Assembly: GCF_016461785.1 (NCBI RefSeq)
Contig: NZ_JAEMUH010000004.1
Coordinates: forward strand, 219,112 to 283,111
DNA length: 64,000 bases
Direction: 5' to 3'
Origin: Marinomonas ostreistagni
GTDB taxonomy: Bacteria > Pseudomonadota > Gammaproteobacteria > Pseudomonadales > Marinomonadaceae
Numbering within the stretch: the first letter of the stretch is position 1; each line of letters begins with the position of its first letter. Position numbers and translations under genes: made by a program. This document shows positions 18,027 to 28,029 of the stretch, in pieces. The notes under the pieces are model-generated. The model ran no database searches. It saw only the letters and a program-made list of their open reading frames with translations, and was not told the DNA's origin.

Positions 18027-19799
18027 CTAATAGCTCTCTTTTTTAATCATTGCTTCGCCCTCTTTCTTCCGTCGCACACATTCATCGAATACAGAGTACT
18101 CACATCGAGCACACTGGGATAAATCCATATCTCTTTCAATCTGCTTAATAGCAATCCCTTTACCGGGGTAGGTGTGTCGTGCTCCCACTTTCTCTAGTAC
18201 TCCAAAGCGCTCTAAGCGTTCGAGCTGCCATAAATAGCGAACAACAAGATGCACCTGAGTTCCGGCCGCTTTTCGCTGATCAACCAGTTGCTTCAAAAAA
18301 TGGGCTCCTTGCATGTCAATAGCAGACAATCCTCGACACAAGATAATCCAGTGATCTTTGTGCGGATAGTCACTTTCCAGCAATTGAAATTGCTTATTCA
18401 TGTAGTCAACGGAGCCGAAGTAAAGCGGTCCATCTAAGCGAATGAAATGGATCTGAGGGCAAGTGTCTAGGTTGAAGTGCATGATATTATGAAAATAACG
18501 GCCTTCGTCTGTGGTCATGGGGGCAAGCAATCTGACATTAGGCTTTGCAGTTTGGTTTAAGAACAATGCCAAACTTAATCCAACACCTACAAGAATGCCG
18601 AATTCCAAACTGATGCCAATAGTGCTGAATAACGTGACCAGAGCTATGCTCAATTCAGCTCGACTGGTTTTTGCATAATGAATTAACTCTTTGAACTCGA
18701 TTAGCCTCCAGCCGACCAGAATAATAATGCCTGCCATAGCTGGGATCGGAAGATGTGAAAATAAGGGGGCAATGAGACTTAGGATCAGCAGCAAAATAAC
18801 GCTTGAGAAGATAATCGCTAGGGGCGTGCGAGCTCCGGCTTCGACATTAATACCGCTGCGGGTAAATGAGCCTGAACTCATGTAATTTGAAAATAAGCTG
18901 CCTACCATATTGGACATCCCTTGACCAACAAACTCACGGTTGGTATCGATTTCTTGTTGGGTTTTCAACGCGATGGCTTTTGATATTGAGGCCGCTTCTA
19001 GCAGTCCGATGAGTGCAAGTACTACTGCGCCGGGTGCTAACTCTCTAAGTGTGTCGCCAGATAGCTCAATAAGTGCAAACGGCGGAATGGCTTCATGCAG
19101 CTCTCCAACCAGAGGTACGTTATGCAGATCAGCTTGTACTAAGTAGCCAAAAATGCTCCCCAAAATTAATGCCATCAGATAGTGAGGTAGCTTGCCAGAA
19201 ATACGCCGAATAAGAATGGCTGAGACAATGGTTACTGCGCAAATAGACAATGAATAAAAGTTCATTTGCGAGCCGACATGAAGCAGTGCGTTAAAAAAAC
19301 TAAGTAGATTTTCCGGCCTAGGTAGGTTGGCGGTTAAAGCGTGTTGTACTTGGCTTAGCATGATGAGAAATGCCGCGCCTGTAATAAAACCTACCATAAC
19401 AGCATGCGAAACAAAGTTTGTGAGGTTGCCCAGTTTGGCAAGCCCCAGTGCAAGTTGAATGACTCCGGCCAAAAAAGTGATAGCCAAGGCAGCTTGAATA
19501 AATTCTGCTGACCCAGGTGTGTATAAACCTGATAAAGAAGAAAACAAGAGTGCTGAAATAGCAGTTGCTGGCCCACATACCATGTGCCATGAAGAACCAA
19601 ATAAAACGGCAATAATGGGGGCTACCATCGCACTGTAAAAACCGTATTCGGCTGGCAGTCCTGCAATGGCTGCAAAAGCGATCCCTTGCGGGATCGACAT
19701 AGACGCACAAGTAATTCCTGCAATGAAGTCTGCCTTTACGTTTGAGCTGTTGATCAAGGTAACCCAAGGCAGCCATTTATGCAGAGTTCGTGACATCAT
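18027..19799 (-). CDS. SulP family inorganic anion transporter with STAS domain
   Basis: 590-residue inner-membrane transporter of the SLC26/SulP family, moving anions such as sulfate, bicarbonate or chloride. The N-terminal 400 residues carry the hydrophobic core, with the family signature ADFIAGITCASMSIPQGIAF (about 24-43) and QGMSNMVGSLFSNYMSSGSF (about 292-311). A STAS regulatory domain occupies about 445-560. A Cys-containing tail (CARCEYSVFDECVRRK) follows it. The substrate cannot be inferred. The gene stands alone, and its promoter region contains the palindromic TAAACGATCGTTTA, which suggests control by a TetR-type repressor encoded elsewhere. Confidence 0.9.
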   Translation of the reverse strand: MMSRTLHKWLPWVTLINSSNVKADFIAGITCASMSIPQGIAFAAIAGLPAEYGFYSAMVAPIIAVLFGSSWHMVCGPATAISALLFSSLSGLYTPGSAEFIQAALAITFLAGVIQLALGLAKLGNLTNFVSHAVMVGFITGAAFLIMLSQVQHALTANLPRPENLLSFFNALLHVGSQMNFYSLSICAVTIVSAILIRRISGKLPHYLMALILGSIFGYLVQADLHNVPLVGELHEAIPPFALIELSGDTLRELAPGAVVLALIGLLEAASISKAIALKTQQEIDTNREFVGQGMSNMVGSLFSNYMSSGSFTRSGINVEAGARTPLAIIFSSVILLLILSLIAPLFSHLPIPAMAGIIILVGWRLIEFKELIHYAKTSRAELSIALVTLFSTIGISLEFGILVGVGLSLALFLNQTAKPNVRLLAPMTTDEGRYFHNIMHFNLDTCPQIHFIRLDGPLYFGSVDYMNKQFQLLESDYPHKDHWIILCRGLSAIDMQGAHFLKQLVDQRKAAGTQVHLVVRYLWQLERLERFGVLEKVGARHTYPGKGIAIKQIERDMDLSQCARCEYSVFDECVRRKKEGEAMIKKESY

Positions 19800-19832
19800 T
19801 GGTCTCCAGTCATTTTGCTTGATAATGTCTTT

Positions 19833-19854
19833 TTATTAAACGATCGTTTAGTAA
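19833..19854. promoter_or_regulatory. Palindromic operator upstream of the SulP gene (TetR-type candidate)
   Basis: The 14-bp perfect palindrome TAAACGATCGTTTA (19837-19850) extends to 22 bp with one mismatched pair. It lies 37 bp upstream of the start codon and overlaps the likely minus-strand -10 region. TetR-family repressors commonly bind AAACGATCGTTT-like sites; no such gene is in the window. Confidence 0.5.
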
Positions 19855-20046
19855 AAGCAGATTAACACGTTAGGGGTGAAATATATAATTGGTCCGAAAA
19901 TATGGTCGCTATTGTAATGGGATTGAGTGAATTTTGTCTCAAGTATGCTGTTTTGAAAATGAAATCTTGCTTAGGGAGTTTCCTATCGCAGCGCTAAGCG
20001 TTAGAATTTCGGCTTTCTAAACGACTTAATAGAGTAGGAATATCTA

Positions 20047-20763
20047 ATGGGCAGAGCCTTTCAGAACCGAAAAGAGTCCATGGCGAAAACCTCGGATCAA
20101 AAAGCCAAGGTTTACAGTAAGTACGGACGTGAAATTTATGTATGTGCGAAATCTGGCGGTATTGACCCGGCGGGTAACCTAGCACTACGTAGCATGATCG
20201 AACGCGCTAAGAAGGACCAAGTACCAACGCACGTTATCGAAAAAGCCATCGACAAAGCGAAAGGTGGTGGTGGTGAAGACTTTGATACTGCACGTTACGA
20301 AGGTTTTGGCCCAGGCAACACCATGGTAATCGTAGACTGTCTGTCTGATAACCCGAACCGTACTTTTGGTGATGTTCGTACTTGTTTCAACAAAGTTAAG
20401 AGCAAGATCGGCACGCAAGGCAGTGTGTCTCACATGTTTGACCATTCTGCTATTTTTGTCTTCGCTTCAGAAGATGAAGATGCGGTGATGGAAGCATTGT
20501 TAGAGGCTGATGTTGATGTGTCTGATATTGAATCAGAAGACGGCAAAGTTTCTGTGTTCACACCAAACACAGAATACGGTAAAGCGCGTCAAGCGATCAT
20601 TGATGCTTTCGGTGAAGTGGACTTTGACGTGGATGAAATTCAATTTATCCCACAAATGACAACGGAAATTTCAGGTGAAGATGTTGAGCAATTCGAGCGC
20701 TTCCTTGATCTACTGAACGATCTAGACGACGTTCAACGCGTATACCACAACGCTGAATTCTAA
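20047..20763 (+). CDS. YebC/PmpR family protein, YeeN-like
   Basis: 238-residue cytoplasmic protein of the YebC/TACO1 family, members of which have been linked to transcriptional control and to translation of proline-rich stretches. The N-terminal [20 protein letters not shown] and the [35 protein letters not shown] and [20 protein letters not shown] stretches follow the E. coli YeeN paralogue more closely than YebC. The start at 20047 is kept because it reproduces the YeeN N-terminus. The gene is alone, and a terminator with a long loop follows 9 bp after the stop. Confidence 0.88.
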   Translation: MGRAFQNRKESMAKTSDQKAKVYSKYGREIYVCAKSGGIDPAGNLALRSMIERAKKDQVPTHVIEKAIDKAKGGGGEDFDTARYEGFGPGNTMVIVDCLSDNPNRTFGDVRTCFNKVKSKIGTQGSVSHMFDHSAIFVFASEDEDAVMEALLEADVDVSDIESEDGKVSVFTPNTEYGKARQAIIDAFGEVDFDVDEIQFIPQMTTEISGEDVEQFERFLDLLNDLDDVQRVYHNAEF

Positions 20764-20771
20764 AATTCTAT

Positions 20772-20830
20772 AAATCCCTCGTTTTAGGTGGTGGTCATCT
20801 GACTCATCCTTTATGACGAGGGATTTTTAT
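20772..20830 (+). terminator. Terminator after the YebC-family gene
   Basis: AAATCCCTCGT pairs perfectly with ACGAGGGATTT (11 bp) across a 33-nt loop and is followed by TTATTTT. The long loop contains a small GTCA/TGAC repeat. Confidence 0.75.
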
Positions 20831-20861
20831 TTTAGAGATTTAGAGTTTACTGAGAAGAGCA

Positions 20862-21077
20862 ATGAAAAATACGAATCGTCAGAAAGCGTCAGCTAAACAA
20901 AAGGCAGTACGCTCCCCTTGTATTAATGTCTGCAGCTTAGATGAGAACGACCTGTGTATTGGTTGTTACCGTACTGGACGAGAAATCAGTTACTGGGGGC
21001 GTATGACCTATAAAGAGCAACTGGCAGTCATGGAAAAAGTCCGCCAGCGTGAAAGCGATAGTGGGTTTGTAAGTTAG
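20862..21077 (+). CDS. DUF1289 domain small protein
   Basis: 71 residues. The conserved pattern SPCINVCSLDENDLCIGCYRTGREI with four Cys residues (C-x3-C, C-x2-C), followed by W in SYWGRMT, is the DUF1289 signature; a metal-binding role is suspected for the family but not proven. SD-like GAGAAGAG precedes the ATG. It converges with the glycosyltransferase gene 5 bp away. Confidence 0.85.
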   Translation: MKNTNRQKASAKQKAVRSPCINVCSLDENDLCIGCYRTGREISYWGRMTYKEQLAVMEKVRQRESDSGFVS

Positions 21078-21082
21078 CCTTA

Positions 21083-22318
21083 TTATTCTGTCTCAGTATT
21101 AGCCTGTTTGTTTTTAAGGGTAATCCACTGAGACATATATTGAGTACTTTTCATAGAATGGTGGCGCACTAACTTCCCTAAAAAGAAATTGTTTCTTAAC
21201 TGCTCTTTAAGCTGTTGTTGAATGCTTAAGCGAGTTACCAGCTTGTCTATCCATTCATCTTTTTCGTATCGCTGTTTGATAATAGCGTGGCCATTTTTCT
21301 GCATTAATTCAAAGCTTTGTTGGTCCTGATAAAGACTGACAGATGCATTAACAAACTCTTCATCATCATCGGTAATAATGCCATTCCATGGTAGGTTTCC
21401 ATGCATGGCTTCTGCTCCAACAGACTTAGTAATGCTAGGTGTGCCGACTTGCATTGCTTCTGCCAGCTTTCCTTTGATGCCTGCGCCAAAGCGAATAGGG
21501 CTTAACATAATGCGAGCGCTTTCAATCACAGCCAAGGCATCTTCAGCCCAGCCTTTTACTAGGAACCCTTCTTTTTCATTATGGAGCTGAGTTGCCTTTG
21601 GTGGCGGGTAGGCACCGTAAATATTCAGTTTTGCATCAGGCAATTGTTTGCGGATCTTGGGCCAAAAAACTTGCTTTAACTGAAGCACGGCATCCCAATT
21701 AGGGGCATGACGGAAGTTGCCAATAAAAACAAAATCTTGTCGTTGTTCGAAGGGAGCAGCTCGGAGGGTTTGCGTATCCAGCATAAATGGCAGGTGCATA
21801 ACGTGCGTTTCAGGAACGTTAAACTCTTGCTTTAAAAGTTCTGTCTCGTATTCAGAAACCATCAATGTCAGATCGCTTCGATAGATGGCTGCTATTTCTC
21901 GAATACCAAGATCGCTGTACATGTCTGACTGAGTGAAAGGGCGACCTTGTTTGATTGCGGTATGGCGTGCATCCCTTAGAGAATGCAGGTCTTCCGTATT
22001 TAAAACGCGTAAGGCTTTCGGAGCAAATTTCTCAACACGCCACCCAAATTGCTCCTCCATCATAAAGCGATCAAACATTACCATATCTGGATTGTAAGCT
22101 TCGAGATAGTCATTAAAACTATCATTGTTAAGTTTGATATTGGTGGTGCTGATGCCATATTGGGAAAGGTCTTCCATGTGGTCTGTTGTTTGCGCTGGGG
22201 AGGCAAATTCAACCTTCCAGTTCTGCTGGCAAAAGGTTTTGATGAGTTGCATCATGCGGCTGCCTGCAGCAGAAGAGTTCGGCTCAGGCCAAACATAACC
22301 AATGATTAAAATTTTCAT
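21083..22318 (-). CDS. Glycosyltransferase, GT-B fold (GT4-like)
   Basis: 411 residues. The N-terminal MKILIIGYVWPEPNSSAAGSR opens a GT-B fold with a donor/acceptor Rossmann domain. The C-terminal domain has DFVFIGNFRHAPNWDAV, then GWAEDALAVIESARIMLSPIRFGAGIKGKLAEAMQVG (cited as landmarks GWAEDALAVI and FGAGIKGKLAEAM), where the conserved E of the GT4 E-x7-E type site is the E of KLAEAM. No membrane segment is seen, so it acts at the cytoplasmic face. No polysaccharide genes lie next to it; acceptor and sugar are unknown. Confidence 0.82.
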   Translation of the reverse strand: MKILIIGYVWPEPNSSAAGSRMMQLIKTFCQQNWKVEFASPAQTTDHMEDLSQYGISTTNIKLNNDSFNDYLEAYNPDMVMFDRFMMEEQFGWRVEKFAPKALRVLNTEDLHSLRDARHTAIKQGRPFTQSDMYSDLGIREIAAIYRSDLTLMVSEYETELLKQEFNVPETHVMHLPFMLDTQTLRAAPFEQRQDFVFIGNFRHAPNWDAVLQLKQVFWPKIRKQLPDAKLNIYGAYPPPKATQLHNEKEGFLVKGWAEDALAVIESARIMLSPIRFGAGIKGKLAEAMQVGTPSITKSVGAEAMHGNLPWNGIITDDDEEFVNASVSLYQDQQSFELMQKNGHAIIKQRYEKDEWIDKLVTRLSIQQQLKEQLRNNFFLGKLVRHHSMKSTQYMSQWITLKNKQANTETE

Positions 22319-22461
22319 AGAGGCTGAGTGATTGATCTATCTAGAAATAAAGAAAAGGGACAAGTTTTGCTAGGTATTGTATCATGTGCGCCAACTTTGT
22401 GTTGCTGCACAGTCATTGGACGCAGCAACATGCTATGGAAACATGACGTTGAGACTTAACT

Positions 22462-23664
22462 ATGATCATTAAGCCGAAAATTCGTGGATTTATTTGTACG
22501 ACGACTCACCCAACAGGTTGTGAGAAAAACGTTTTAGATCAAATTGCTAAAACGAAAGCCAACGGCGAAATCAAAAATGGCCCTAAAAAAGTATTGGTGA
22601 TTGGTTCATCAAGTGGTTACGGCCTTTCATCTCGTATTGCTGCGGCGTTTGGCTCAGGCGCAGCAACTATAGGTGTATTTTTCGAGAAGCCTGCTACTGA
22701 GAAAAAGCCTGGCACAGCGGGTTGGTACAACGCTGCGGCATTTGACAAAGCGGCGCACGAGGCAGGCTTATATGCGAAGAGCATTAACGGCGATGCATTC
22801 TCAAATGAAGCGCGTGATAAAGTTATCGAGCTAATTAAAGAAGATCTTGGTGAGATCGACCTAGTGGTCTACTCACTAGCATCACCTGTTCGTAAACTGC
22901 CTGAGTCTGGTGAAGTGATTCGTTCAGTGCTTAAGCCAATCGGCGAACCATACCGCTCAACTGCCATCGATACTAACCGCGATGTCATCATCGACGCAGA
23001 AATTGAGCCTGCGACGGAAGAAGAAGTTGCGCAAACGGTTACGGTAATGGGTGGCGAAGATTGGGAACTTTGGATGTCTGCGCTTTCTGAGGCGGGTGTT
23101 CTTGCTGAGGGTGCACGTACGGTTGCTTACTCTTACATTGGTTCCGACATCACTTGGCCAATCTACTGGCACGGTGCCCTAGGTAAGGCAAAAGAAGATT
23201 TAGACCGCGCTTCTCAAGCAATCAATGCTGATCTTGCTAAGCAGGGTGGTGGTGCGAACGTAGCGGTACTTAAATCAGTTGTGACACAGGCTTCTTCTGC
23301 GATCCCAGTGATGCCGCTTTACCTATCTATGGTATTTAAAGTGATGCGTGAAAAAGGTCTTCACGAAGGCTGTATGGATCAAATTTACCGTATGTTTGCT
23401 GAACGCTTATACAACGACAATAACCCAGCTGAGTTGGTAGATGATAGCAATCGTCTTCGTCTAGATGACTGGGAGCTTCGCGAAGACGTGCAGCAGGCTT
23501 GTCGTGACCTTTGGCCACAAGTCACAGACGAAAACCTATTTGCTGAAACAGATTACCAACTTTACAAAGATGAGTTCTTGAAGTTGTTTGGTTTCGGTGT
23601 TGAAGGTGTGGATTATGAAGCTGAGGTTGATCCTCAAGTTGAGTTTGATGTAATTACACTTTAA
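22462..23664 (+). CDS. fabV: Enoyl-[acyl-carrier-protein] reductase FabV
   Basis: 400-residue NADH-dependent enoyl-ACP reductase completing each round of fatty-acid elongation. It belongs to the short-chain dehydrogenase superfamily but is longer than FabI. Motifs visible are [20 protein letters not shown] at the N-terminus, the nucleotide-binding [19 protein letters not shown] (about 46-64), and the catalytic Tyr-x8-Lys in [12 protein letters not shown] (about 234-245), the spacing that separates FabV from FabI (x6). FabV enzymes are known to be poorly inhibited by triclosan. The gene is monocistronic with a terminator directly behind. Confidence 0.95.
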   Translation: MIIKPKIRGFICTTTHPTGCEKNVLDQIAKTKANGEIKNGPKKVLVIGSSSGYGLSSRIAAAFGSGAATIGVFFEKPATEKKPGTAGWYNAAAFDKAAHEAGLYAKSINGDAFSNEARDKVIELIKEDLGEIDLVVYSLASPVRKLPESGEVIRSVLKPIGEPYRSTAIDTNRDVIIDAEIEPATEEEVAQTVTVMGGEDWELWMSALSEAGVLAEGARTVAYSYIGSDITWPIYWHGALGKAKEDLDRASQAINADLAKQGGGANVAVLKSVVTQASSAIPVMPLYLSMVFKVMREKGLHEGCMDQIYRMFAERLYNDNNPAELVDDSNRLRLDDWELREDVQQACRDLWPQVTDENLFAETDYQLYKDEFLKLFGFGVEGVDYEAEVDPQVEFDVITL

Positions 23665-23690
23665 GACATTCGTTAACATGACGATAAACA

Positions 23691-23717
23691 AAGGAGACCA
23701 ATGGTCTCCTTTTTTTT
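23691..23717 (+). terminator. Terminator after fabV
   Basis: AAGGAGACC pairs with GGTCTCCTT around a 3-nt loop, followed by a run of T. Confidence 0.92.
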
Positions 23718-23761
23718 ATTTTGAGATTCTTCTATAGTGGTGAAAGTTGTTTGGGAGTTTA

Positions 23762-24352
23762 ATGATGTTGCCTTTGAAATTCACATTGATAGGTTATGCG
23801 GTACTACAGGTGAGTGTATCATTGGCTCAGACCATTACTAGCCAGCCGGTTGAGGTTTTGTATGGTAATCAAGTCTATCGTGGAGAACATCAAGTTGTGC
23901 TGAACTCGCCAGAATCCGTAACGATTATCCCAGCTGAGCAGCCTAAGAATATTAATTTGCCGAACATGGTTGTCTCGGCCAATCCAAATAAACTCTCTTA
24001 TCTAGAAGAGTCTGCAATTGCCAAACGTGAGCAAGAAATCTATCGAGAAGTGAATAGACGTACAGAAGAGTCGCCATTCACCGTTTTGTTTACTGGCCAC
24101 ATTCCAGAAGAGATACAGAAAAAGCGCCTCAGTATGATGCCTGAAATAGGTATTTTTGGTGATCAGAAAGACAAGCTGGATCAGGATCAGAAGGAGCTTC
24201 ATGGTGAAAGCGACGTTATGCCTGATGAAGGCGAGTTTAGTGAAGTTAACCCCGGGAACCTCGTTCAGCCTGCTGATTCACAAGAAGAGCCTCCGGTGAA
24301 TCAGGCAGAGTTAACAGATGAGCAAAAATTAGAGCAGCTAATAGGCGGTTAA
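23762..24352 (+). CDS. Secreted acidic protein of unknown function
   Basis: About 196 residues. I do not recognise the family. The start is taken at the ATG at 23762; a second ATG at 23765 fits the GGGAG ribosome-binding site (23753-23757) slightly better, while the TTG further upstream is unlikely. A signal peptide-like stretch (FTLIGYAVLQVSVSLAQ) is followed by a short mature beta-rich start, a Lys/Glu-rich helical middle (about 75-115, SYLEESAIAKREQEIYRE) and an acidic tail rich in Glu/Asp/Gln, ending LTDEQKLEQLIGG. The gene sits between a strong terminator and the convergent M16 protease gene. No function is proposed. Confidence 0.6.
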   Translation: MMLPLKFTLIGYAVLQVSVSLAQTITSQPVEVLYGNQVYRGEHQVVLNSPESVTIIPAEQPKNINLPNMVVSANPNKLSYLEESAIAKREQEIYREVNRRTEESPFTVLFTGHIPEEIQKKRLSMMPEIGIFGDQKDKLDQDQKELHGESDVMPDEGEFSEVNPGNLVQPADSQEEPPVNQAELTDEQKLEQLIGG

Positions 24353-24366
24353 TCCTCGATTTGAGT

Positions 24367-27225
24367 TTACTCGATGTTTAGAGGCTGCCAGTTCTGAGTG
24401 TCTTGCCATTGGTTGGTCACTAATAATCTCGCCGCTTGGTTGTTTTCAACTTTCTCCTGCATATACGATAAAAACTCTTTCTTGGTCATGGTTTCTAGAG
24501 CGTTAATCCAGTTTTGGCGATCTGCAAAATTATGTTCTGGTTCAACAATATGTGGCCACTCTTCAAGGGCTTGTTCTTTGATGCTAGTCGGCTGCTTTTG
24601 ATAGGCTCCCAAAACGGCCGCGCGAGCTTTTTCAAACTCATCGTCTGATATGTCATTGTTTCCCCACTTTCGAGCTTTAATAAAACGCTCAATTTCCGCG
24701 ACCAGTTTTTCTGTAGAGGTATTGGGAGATTGCACCAAAAAACCAATAGAGGGCGTTTTTTCAATGGTTTGATTGGTGACGGCTACGATGTAGCCAAACT
24801 GTTTCTCTGTTCGAAACTCATTGTAAAATTGAGCACCGAGTAGTTGGCTTAGTACTCTAATGTAGCACCGCTCCAGATAAGAGGCATTATTGTTGTCGGT
24901 GGCGATCAGTGAGTAAAGTACAACGCTGTCAGCACTCTGTGTGCTGAACTGGTAAAGGTAATGTTGTCTTGCTTGAAAGTTTTTGAGTTCCACATGACGG
25001 TATTTATGGTTGTAAAGGCATGTGACAACTGCATTTTTGACACGTTTAGAAAGGCTTTGAGCATCTTTTAGTACAAAATTACCTGTCATGTACCCAGAGA
25101 ACTCAAAGTGTTGCGAGTGTCTCTCTATGAAATTGTTGACATCATTAAGTGAGATTTGAGTAACCAGCTCTTGAAGGGTGTGTGTTGGAGCGTTTCCTTT
25201 GATAGCAACTTGGCTAAAGTAGTGTCTTGCAAGAGCATAAGGCGGCTGGCTTTCTAGGTTGCTAAGGCCTTTTAAAACGTCTTTTTTAGCGATAGATAAG
25301 CGCTCCTTAGTAGCTCTAAACTCTAATAAATATTCTACCAAGGAATAAAAAAAGTCATCTTGCTTGTCGTTATAACCGCTGGTGCGCAAGGTTAAGCCAT
25401 TGCCATGGGCGTACAGTTGATAGCCAAGGCCTGCCATATATGGTTGATAGGTTCGTTCACTGGCTGCATCGTTAAACAGCTTCGCCCATAGTTGAAGTAA
25501 GAGTCGATCTTTAGTTGATGGGTTCTCAAGAAAGCCAAAGTAGCCAAAAATCATTCCCGTCGGTTTTTGAAAGTGAGTGTTCTGCTTAAACCAAAAATTG
25601 AACCCTTGGTCTTGTTCTATCGATGTGTTTTCTTGCACATCAGAAGGTGGCAGTAAATCCAAATTATCTGGCATGAACGGATTGGCTTTTGGTAAGCCAA
25701 AGTGACTATCTAGTTCGCTGTGTTGAACGATTTGATTGATATTAAATGCAATATTGCCATTTGCATATTGGCCGTTGTAAAGAGGCTCATGAGTCCACTC
25801 AATACTCTCTTTGAGCCAGTTCTCTGGAAAGTGCTCTGGGTTTAACCATTGAATGATTAGATTTTCTTGGGTAAGTGTGTTGAGCAGTGACTTGATGCTT
25901 TCGCTGTTGGCGTTTTGACTGATGTGAAAGCTGGATAGCAATGACTCTATACCAACGTCTAGGGCTCTACTAGAAAGAATCTGAGACAGCTTTATCGGCT
26001 GAATGTAGTCATGAAAATTATAATTTAAGGCGCTGAGTGTCTTGGTTTCATTGAGATACTGTTTGGAAATAGGGGATGACTTTAGGTTGTCAATGGTTTT
26101 GAACAGTGCCTCAGAAATTTTATCTCGTTGAGCGATGCCCTCATCAGTTAATTTGATGGTGATGGTAAATAAGGCATGGGTGCCATCGTCTTGATTTATG
26201 CCCGCATGTAGAGCTTGCGCCCAGTGCTGTTTCTTCAAGTATGCAAATAAGGAGTTTTCAGATTCATCACCTAATACGTATGAAATGTATCGTATAGGTT
26301 GTGAGCTATAACTGTTTATTTGACTCGGTATTTGAAATGAGAATTTTACAATGCTTTTCTCAGTGTTGGTCTTAAAGAGCTGAATTTTACCATCTGCGTT
26401 AGATGTGAACTGCTTTGGAAGTGTAAGGTGAGGTAAGGGCTGGTGTGACTTTATGCCTCCAAAGTGCTTCTGGGCGATTTTAGCTAAGGCATCCGTTGAC
26501 TCATTTGCTGTAAGCGTCAGAACCATATTACTAGGGTTGTAGTAGTGTTGATAAAGTGTAACTAACTTCGAACGTAATTCCTCGGCCGATGTGTTGGCTA
26601 GGGTATCTTTATTGCCAACTGTAAATCTACTACCGGGGTGGTCAGGGTTAAGAAGAGTTTTGAATGCTTGATTGCTGCGCCTTTGCTCGTCACTTAGTTT
26701 TGCTCGATACTCAGAGTCTACAGCGTTGATTTCTCTTGCAATGTACTGCGGGTCTAGTTTCGGGCTAATAAAGAATTGAGCAAACCGGTCTAGGGCTTCT
26801 GAGTAGGCGCTTGGCAATATATCAAAGTAATAGTTTGTGACTTGTCCGCTAGTGTAGGCATTGTGCGAGCCACCATGCTGGCGAATGAACTCTTGATAAG
26901 CATTTGCTTCAGGGTATTTTTCTGTGCCAAGAAAGAGCATGTGCTCCAATAAATGCGCTAAGCCCAAATGATCGTCGGGATCTTGGTAGCTACCGACTTT
27001 GATAGCAAGTGCTGCAGCTGGTTTCTCAGCTTTGGGGTCACTGACTAATACGACGTTAAGGTCATTATCAAGTTGAATGTGTGCATATGTGTTTTGGTCG
27101 GACTGACCTTTACCAGAAATAATTTGCATAGGGGTTGCGAAGGCCTGAAGGCTAAAGAAAAGTGCCCAAACAAAGAGTGGGGTAAGTATTGGTCTTTGAT
27201 GAAGACGGTAAGATATGTTCAGCAT
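24367..27225 (-). CDS. ptrA: M16 family metalloprotease, pitrilysin (protease III)-like
   Basis: 952 residues, close to the 962 of E. coli pitrilysin. A signal peptide (ending near SLQAFA, residue 30) indicates a periplasmic location. The inverted zinc motif HLLEH has H91, E94 and H95 (HxxEH), and the third ligand is E172 in EINAVDSEYRAK. The four-domain M16 layout is present: an active N-terminal half and a non-catalytic C-terminal half with FGYIVAVTNQTIEKTPSIGF (about 815-835). It cleaves small peptides such as insulin B chain in E. coli; its natural substrates are unknown. It is transcribed alone, and recB/recD neighbours of E. coli are absent. Confidence 0.93.
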   Translation of the reverse strand: MLNISYRLHQRPILTPLFVWALFFSLQAFATPMQIISGKGQSDQNTYAHIQLDNDLNVVLVSDPKAEKPAAALAIKVGSYQDPDDHLGLAHLLEHMLFLGTEKYPEANAYQEFIRQHGGSHNAYTSGQVTNYYFDILPSAYSEALDRFAQFFISPKLDPQYIAREINAVDSEYRAKLSDEQRRSNQAFKTLLNPDHPGSRFTVGNKDTLANTSAEELRSKLVTLYQHYYNPSNMVLTLTANESTDALAKIAQKHFGGIKSHQPLPHLTLPKQFTSNADGKIQLFKTNTEKSIVKFSFQIPSQINSYSSQPIRYISYVLGDESENSLFAYLKKQHWAQALHAGINQDDGTHALFTITIKLTDEGIAQRDKISEALFKTIDNLKSSPISKQYLNETKTLSALNYNFHDYIQPIKLSQILSSRALDVGIESLLSSFHISQNANSESIKSLLNTLTQENLIIQWLNPEHFPENWLKESIEWTHEPLYNGQYANGNIAFNINQIVQHSELDSHFGLPKANPFMPDNLDLLPPSDVQENTSIEQDQGFNFWFKQNTHFQKPTGMIFGYFGFLENPSTKDRLLLQLWAKLFNDAASERTYQPYMAGLGYQLYAHGNGLTLRTSGYNDKQDDFFYSLVEYLLEFRATKERLSIAKKDVLKGLSNLESQPPYALARHYFSQVAIKGNAPTHTLQELVTQISLNDVNNFIERHSQHFEFSGYMTGNFVLKDAQSLSKRVKNAVVTCLYNHKYRHVELKNFQARQHYLYQFSTQSADSVVLYSLIATDNNNASYLERCYIRVLSQLLGAQFYNEFRTEKQFGYIVAVTNQTIEKTPSIGFLVQSPNTSTEKLVAEIERFIKARKWGNNDISDDEFEKARAAVLGAYQKQPTSIKEQALEEWPHIVEPEHNFADRQNWINALETMTKKEFLSYMQEKVENNQAARLLVTNQWQDTQNWQPLNIE

Positions 27226-27272
27226 AGGAACAGGTTAGCGTGATCCCATGCTGAAATTCAAGATGCTCCAGA

Positions 27273-28022
27273 TTATTTAGGTTGGGCGTCTAAGGATTGG
27301 CCGTTAATATTTGCACTATCGTTGCCAATTAAGTAAAGGTAGAGTGGCATTATGTCTAAAGGTGTTTTGAGTGTATTTGGGTCTTCCGCTGGGTAAGCGT
27401 GCGCTCGCATGTTTGTTCTTGTGCCACCTGGGTTGATGGCGTTGACTCGAATGTTGGAAATGTTTTCCAACTCATCGGCCAGTAATTGCATCATGGCTTC
27501 GGTTGCAAATTTTGAAACAGCATAGGCTCCCCAATAGGCTTTGGCTTTTCTGCCAACGCTTGAGCTTGTAAAGATAATGGAAGCATCAGGTGCCTTTTGT
27601 AACAAAGGTATAAGGGCTTGGTTTAATAAAAATGCTGCAGTGACATTGACGCGCATAACCCGTTCAAACGTACTCGGCTCAAAGTTTGCCAGTGGCGTTC
27701 GGTCTCCGAGGATGCCAGCATTATGAAGGATGCCGTCAAGCTGTCCAAACTCACTCTCAATGGTGTTGGCAAGCTCAATGTAGTCATGCTCGGCAGCTGT
27801 GTCTAAGTTAAGAGGAACAATGGCTGCTTGTGGATAGCCGAGATTCTCTATCTGGTCATAGACTTCTTCAAGTTTCTTAGTGGTTCGGCCCAGTAAGATG
27901 ACGGTCGCACCATGTTCAGCATAGCTAAGGGCTGCCTGCTTTCCTATGCCATCACCAGCGCCAGTTACTAGGATTACTTTGTCTTTTAATAGATCTTTGG
28001 GTGCTTGATAGTTCAGCATCAC
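27273..28022 (-). CDS. yciK: YciK family short-chain dehydrogenase/reductase
   Basis: 249-residue oxidoreductase with a Rossmann fold. The cofactor motif is VTGAGDGIGKQAA (about 19-31), the NNAG equivalent is HNAGILGDRTPL (about 101-112), and the active-site Ser is followed by Tyr and Lys in WGAYAVSKFA (about 164-173). The sequence follows E. coli YciK. Its substrate is unknown. It is 7 bp downstream of ubiG and co-transcribed with it; in pseudomonads mupP lies between ubiG and yciK, but here it is missing. Confidence 0.9.
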   Translation of the reverse strand: MMLNYQAPKDLLKDKVILVTGAGDGIGKQAALSYAEHGATVILLGRTTKKLEEVYDQIENLGYPQAAIVPLNLDTAAEHDYIELANTIESEFGQLDGILHNAGILGDRTPLANFEPSTFERVMRVNVTAAFLLNQALIPLLQKAPDASIIFTSSSVGRKAKAYWGAYAVSKFATEAMMQLLADELENISNIRVNAINPGGTRTNMRAHAYPAEDPNTLKTPLDIMPLYLYLIGNDSANINGQSLDAQPK

Positions 28023-28029
28023 AGACCTC

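Noticed and set aside
19318..19776. 152-codon open frame inside the SulP gene in another frame
   Set aside because: Cys/His/Phe-rich shadow of a hydrophobic membrane-protein sequence; no start signal.
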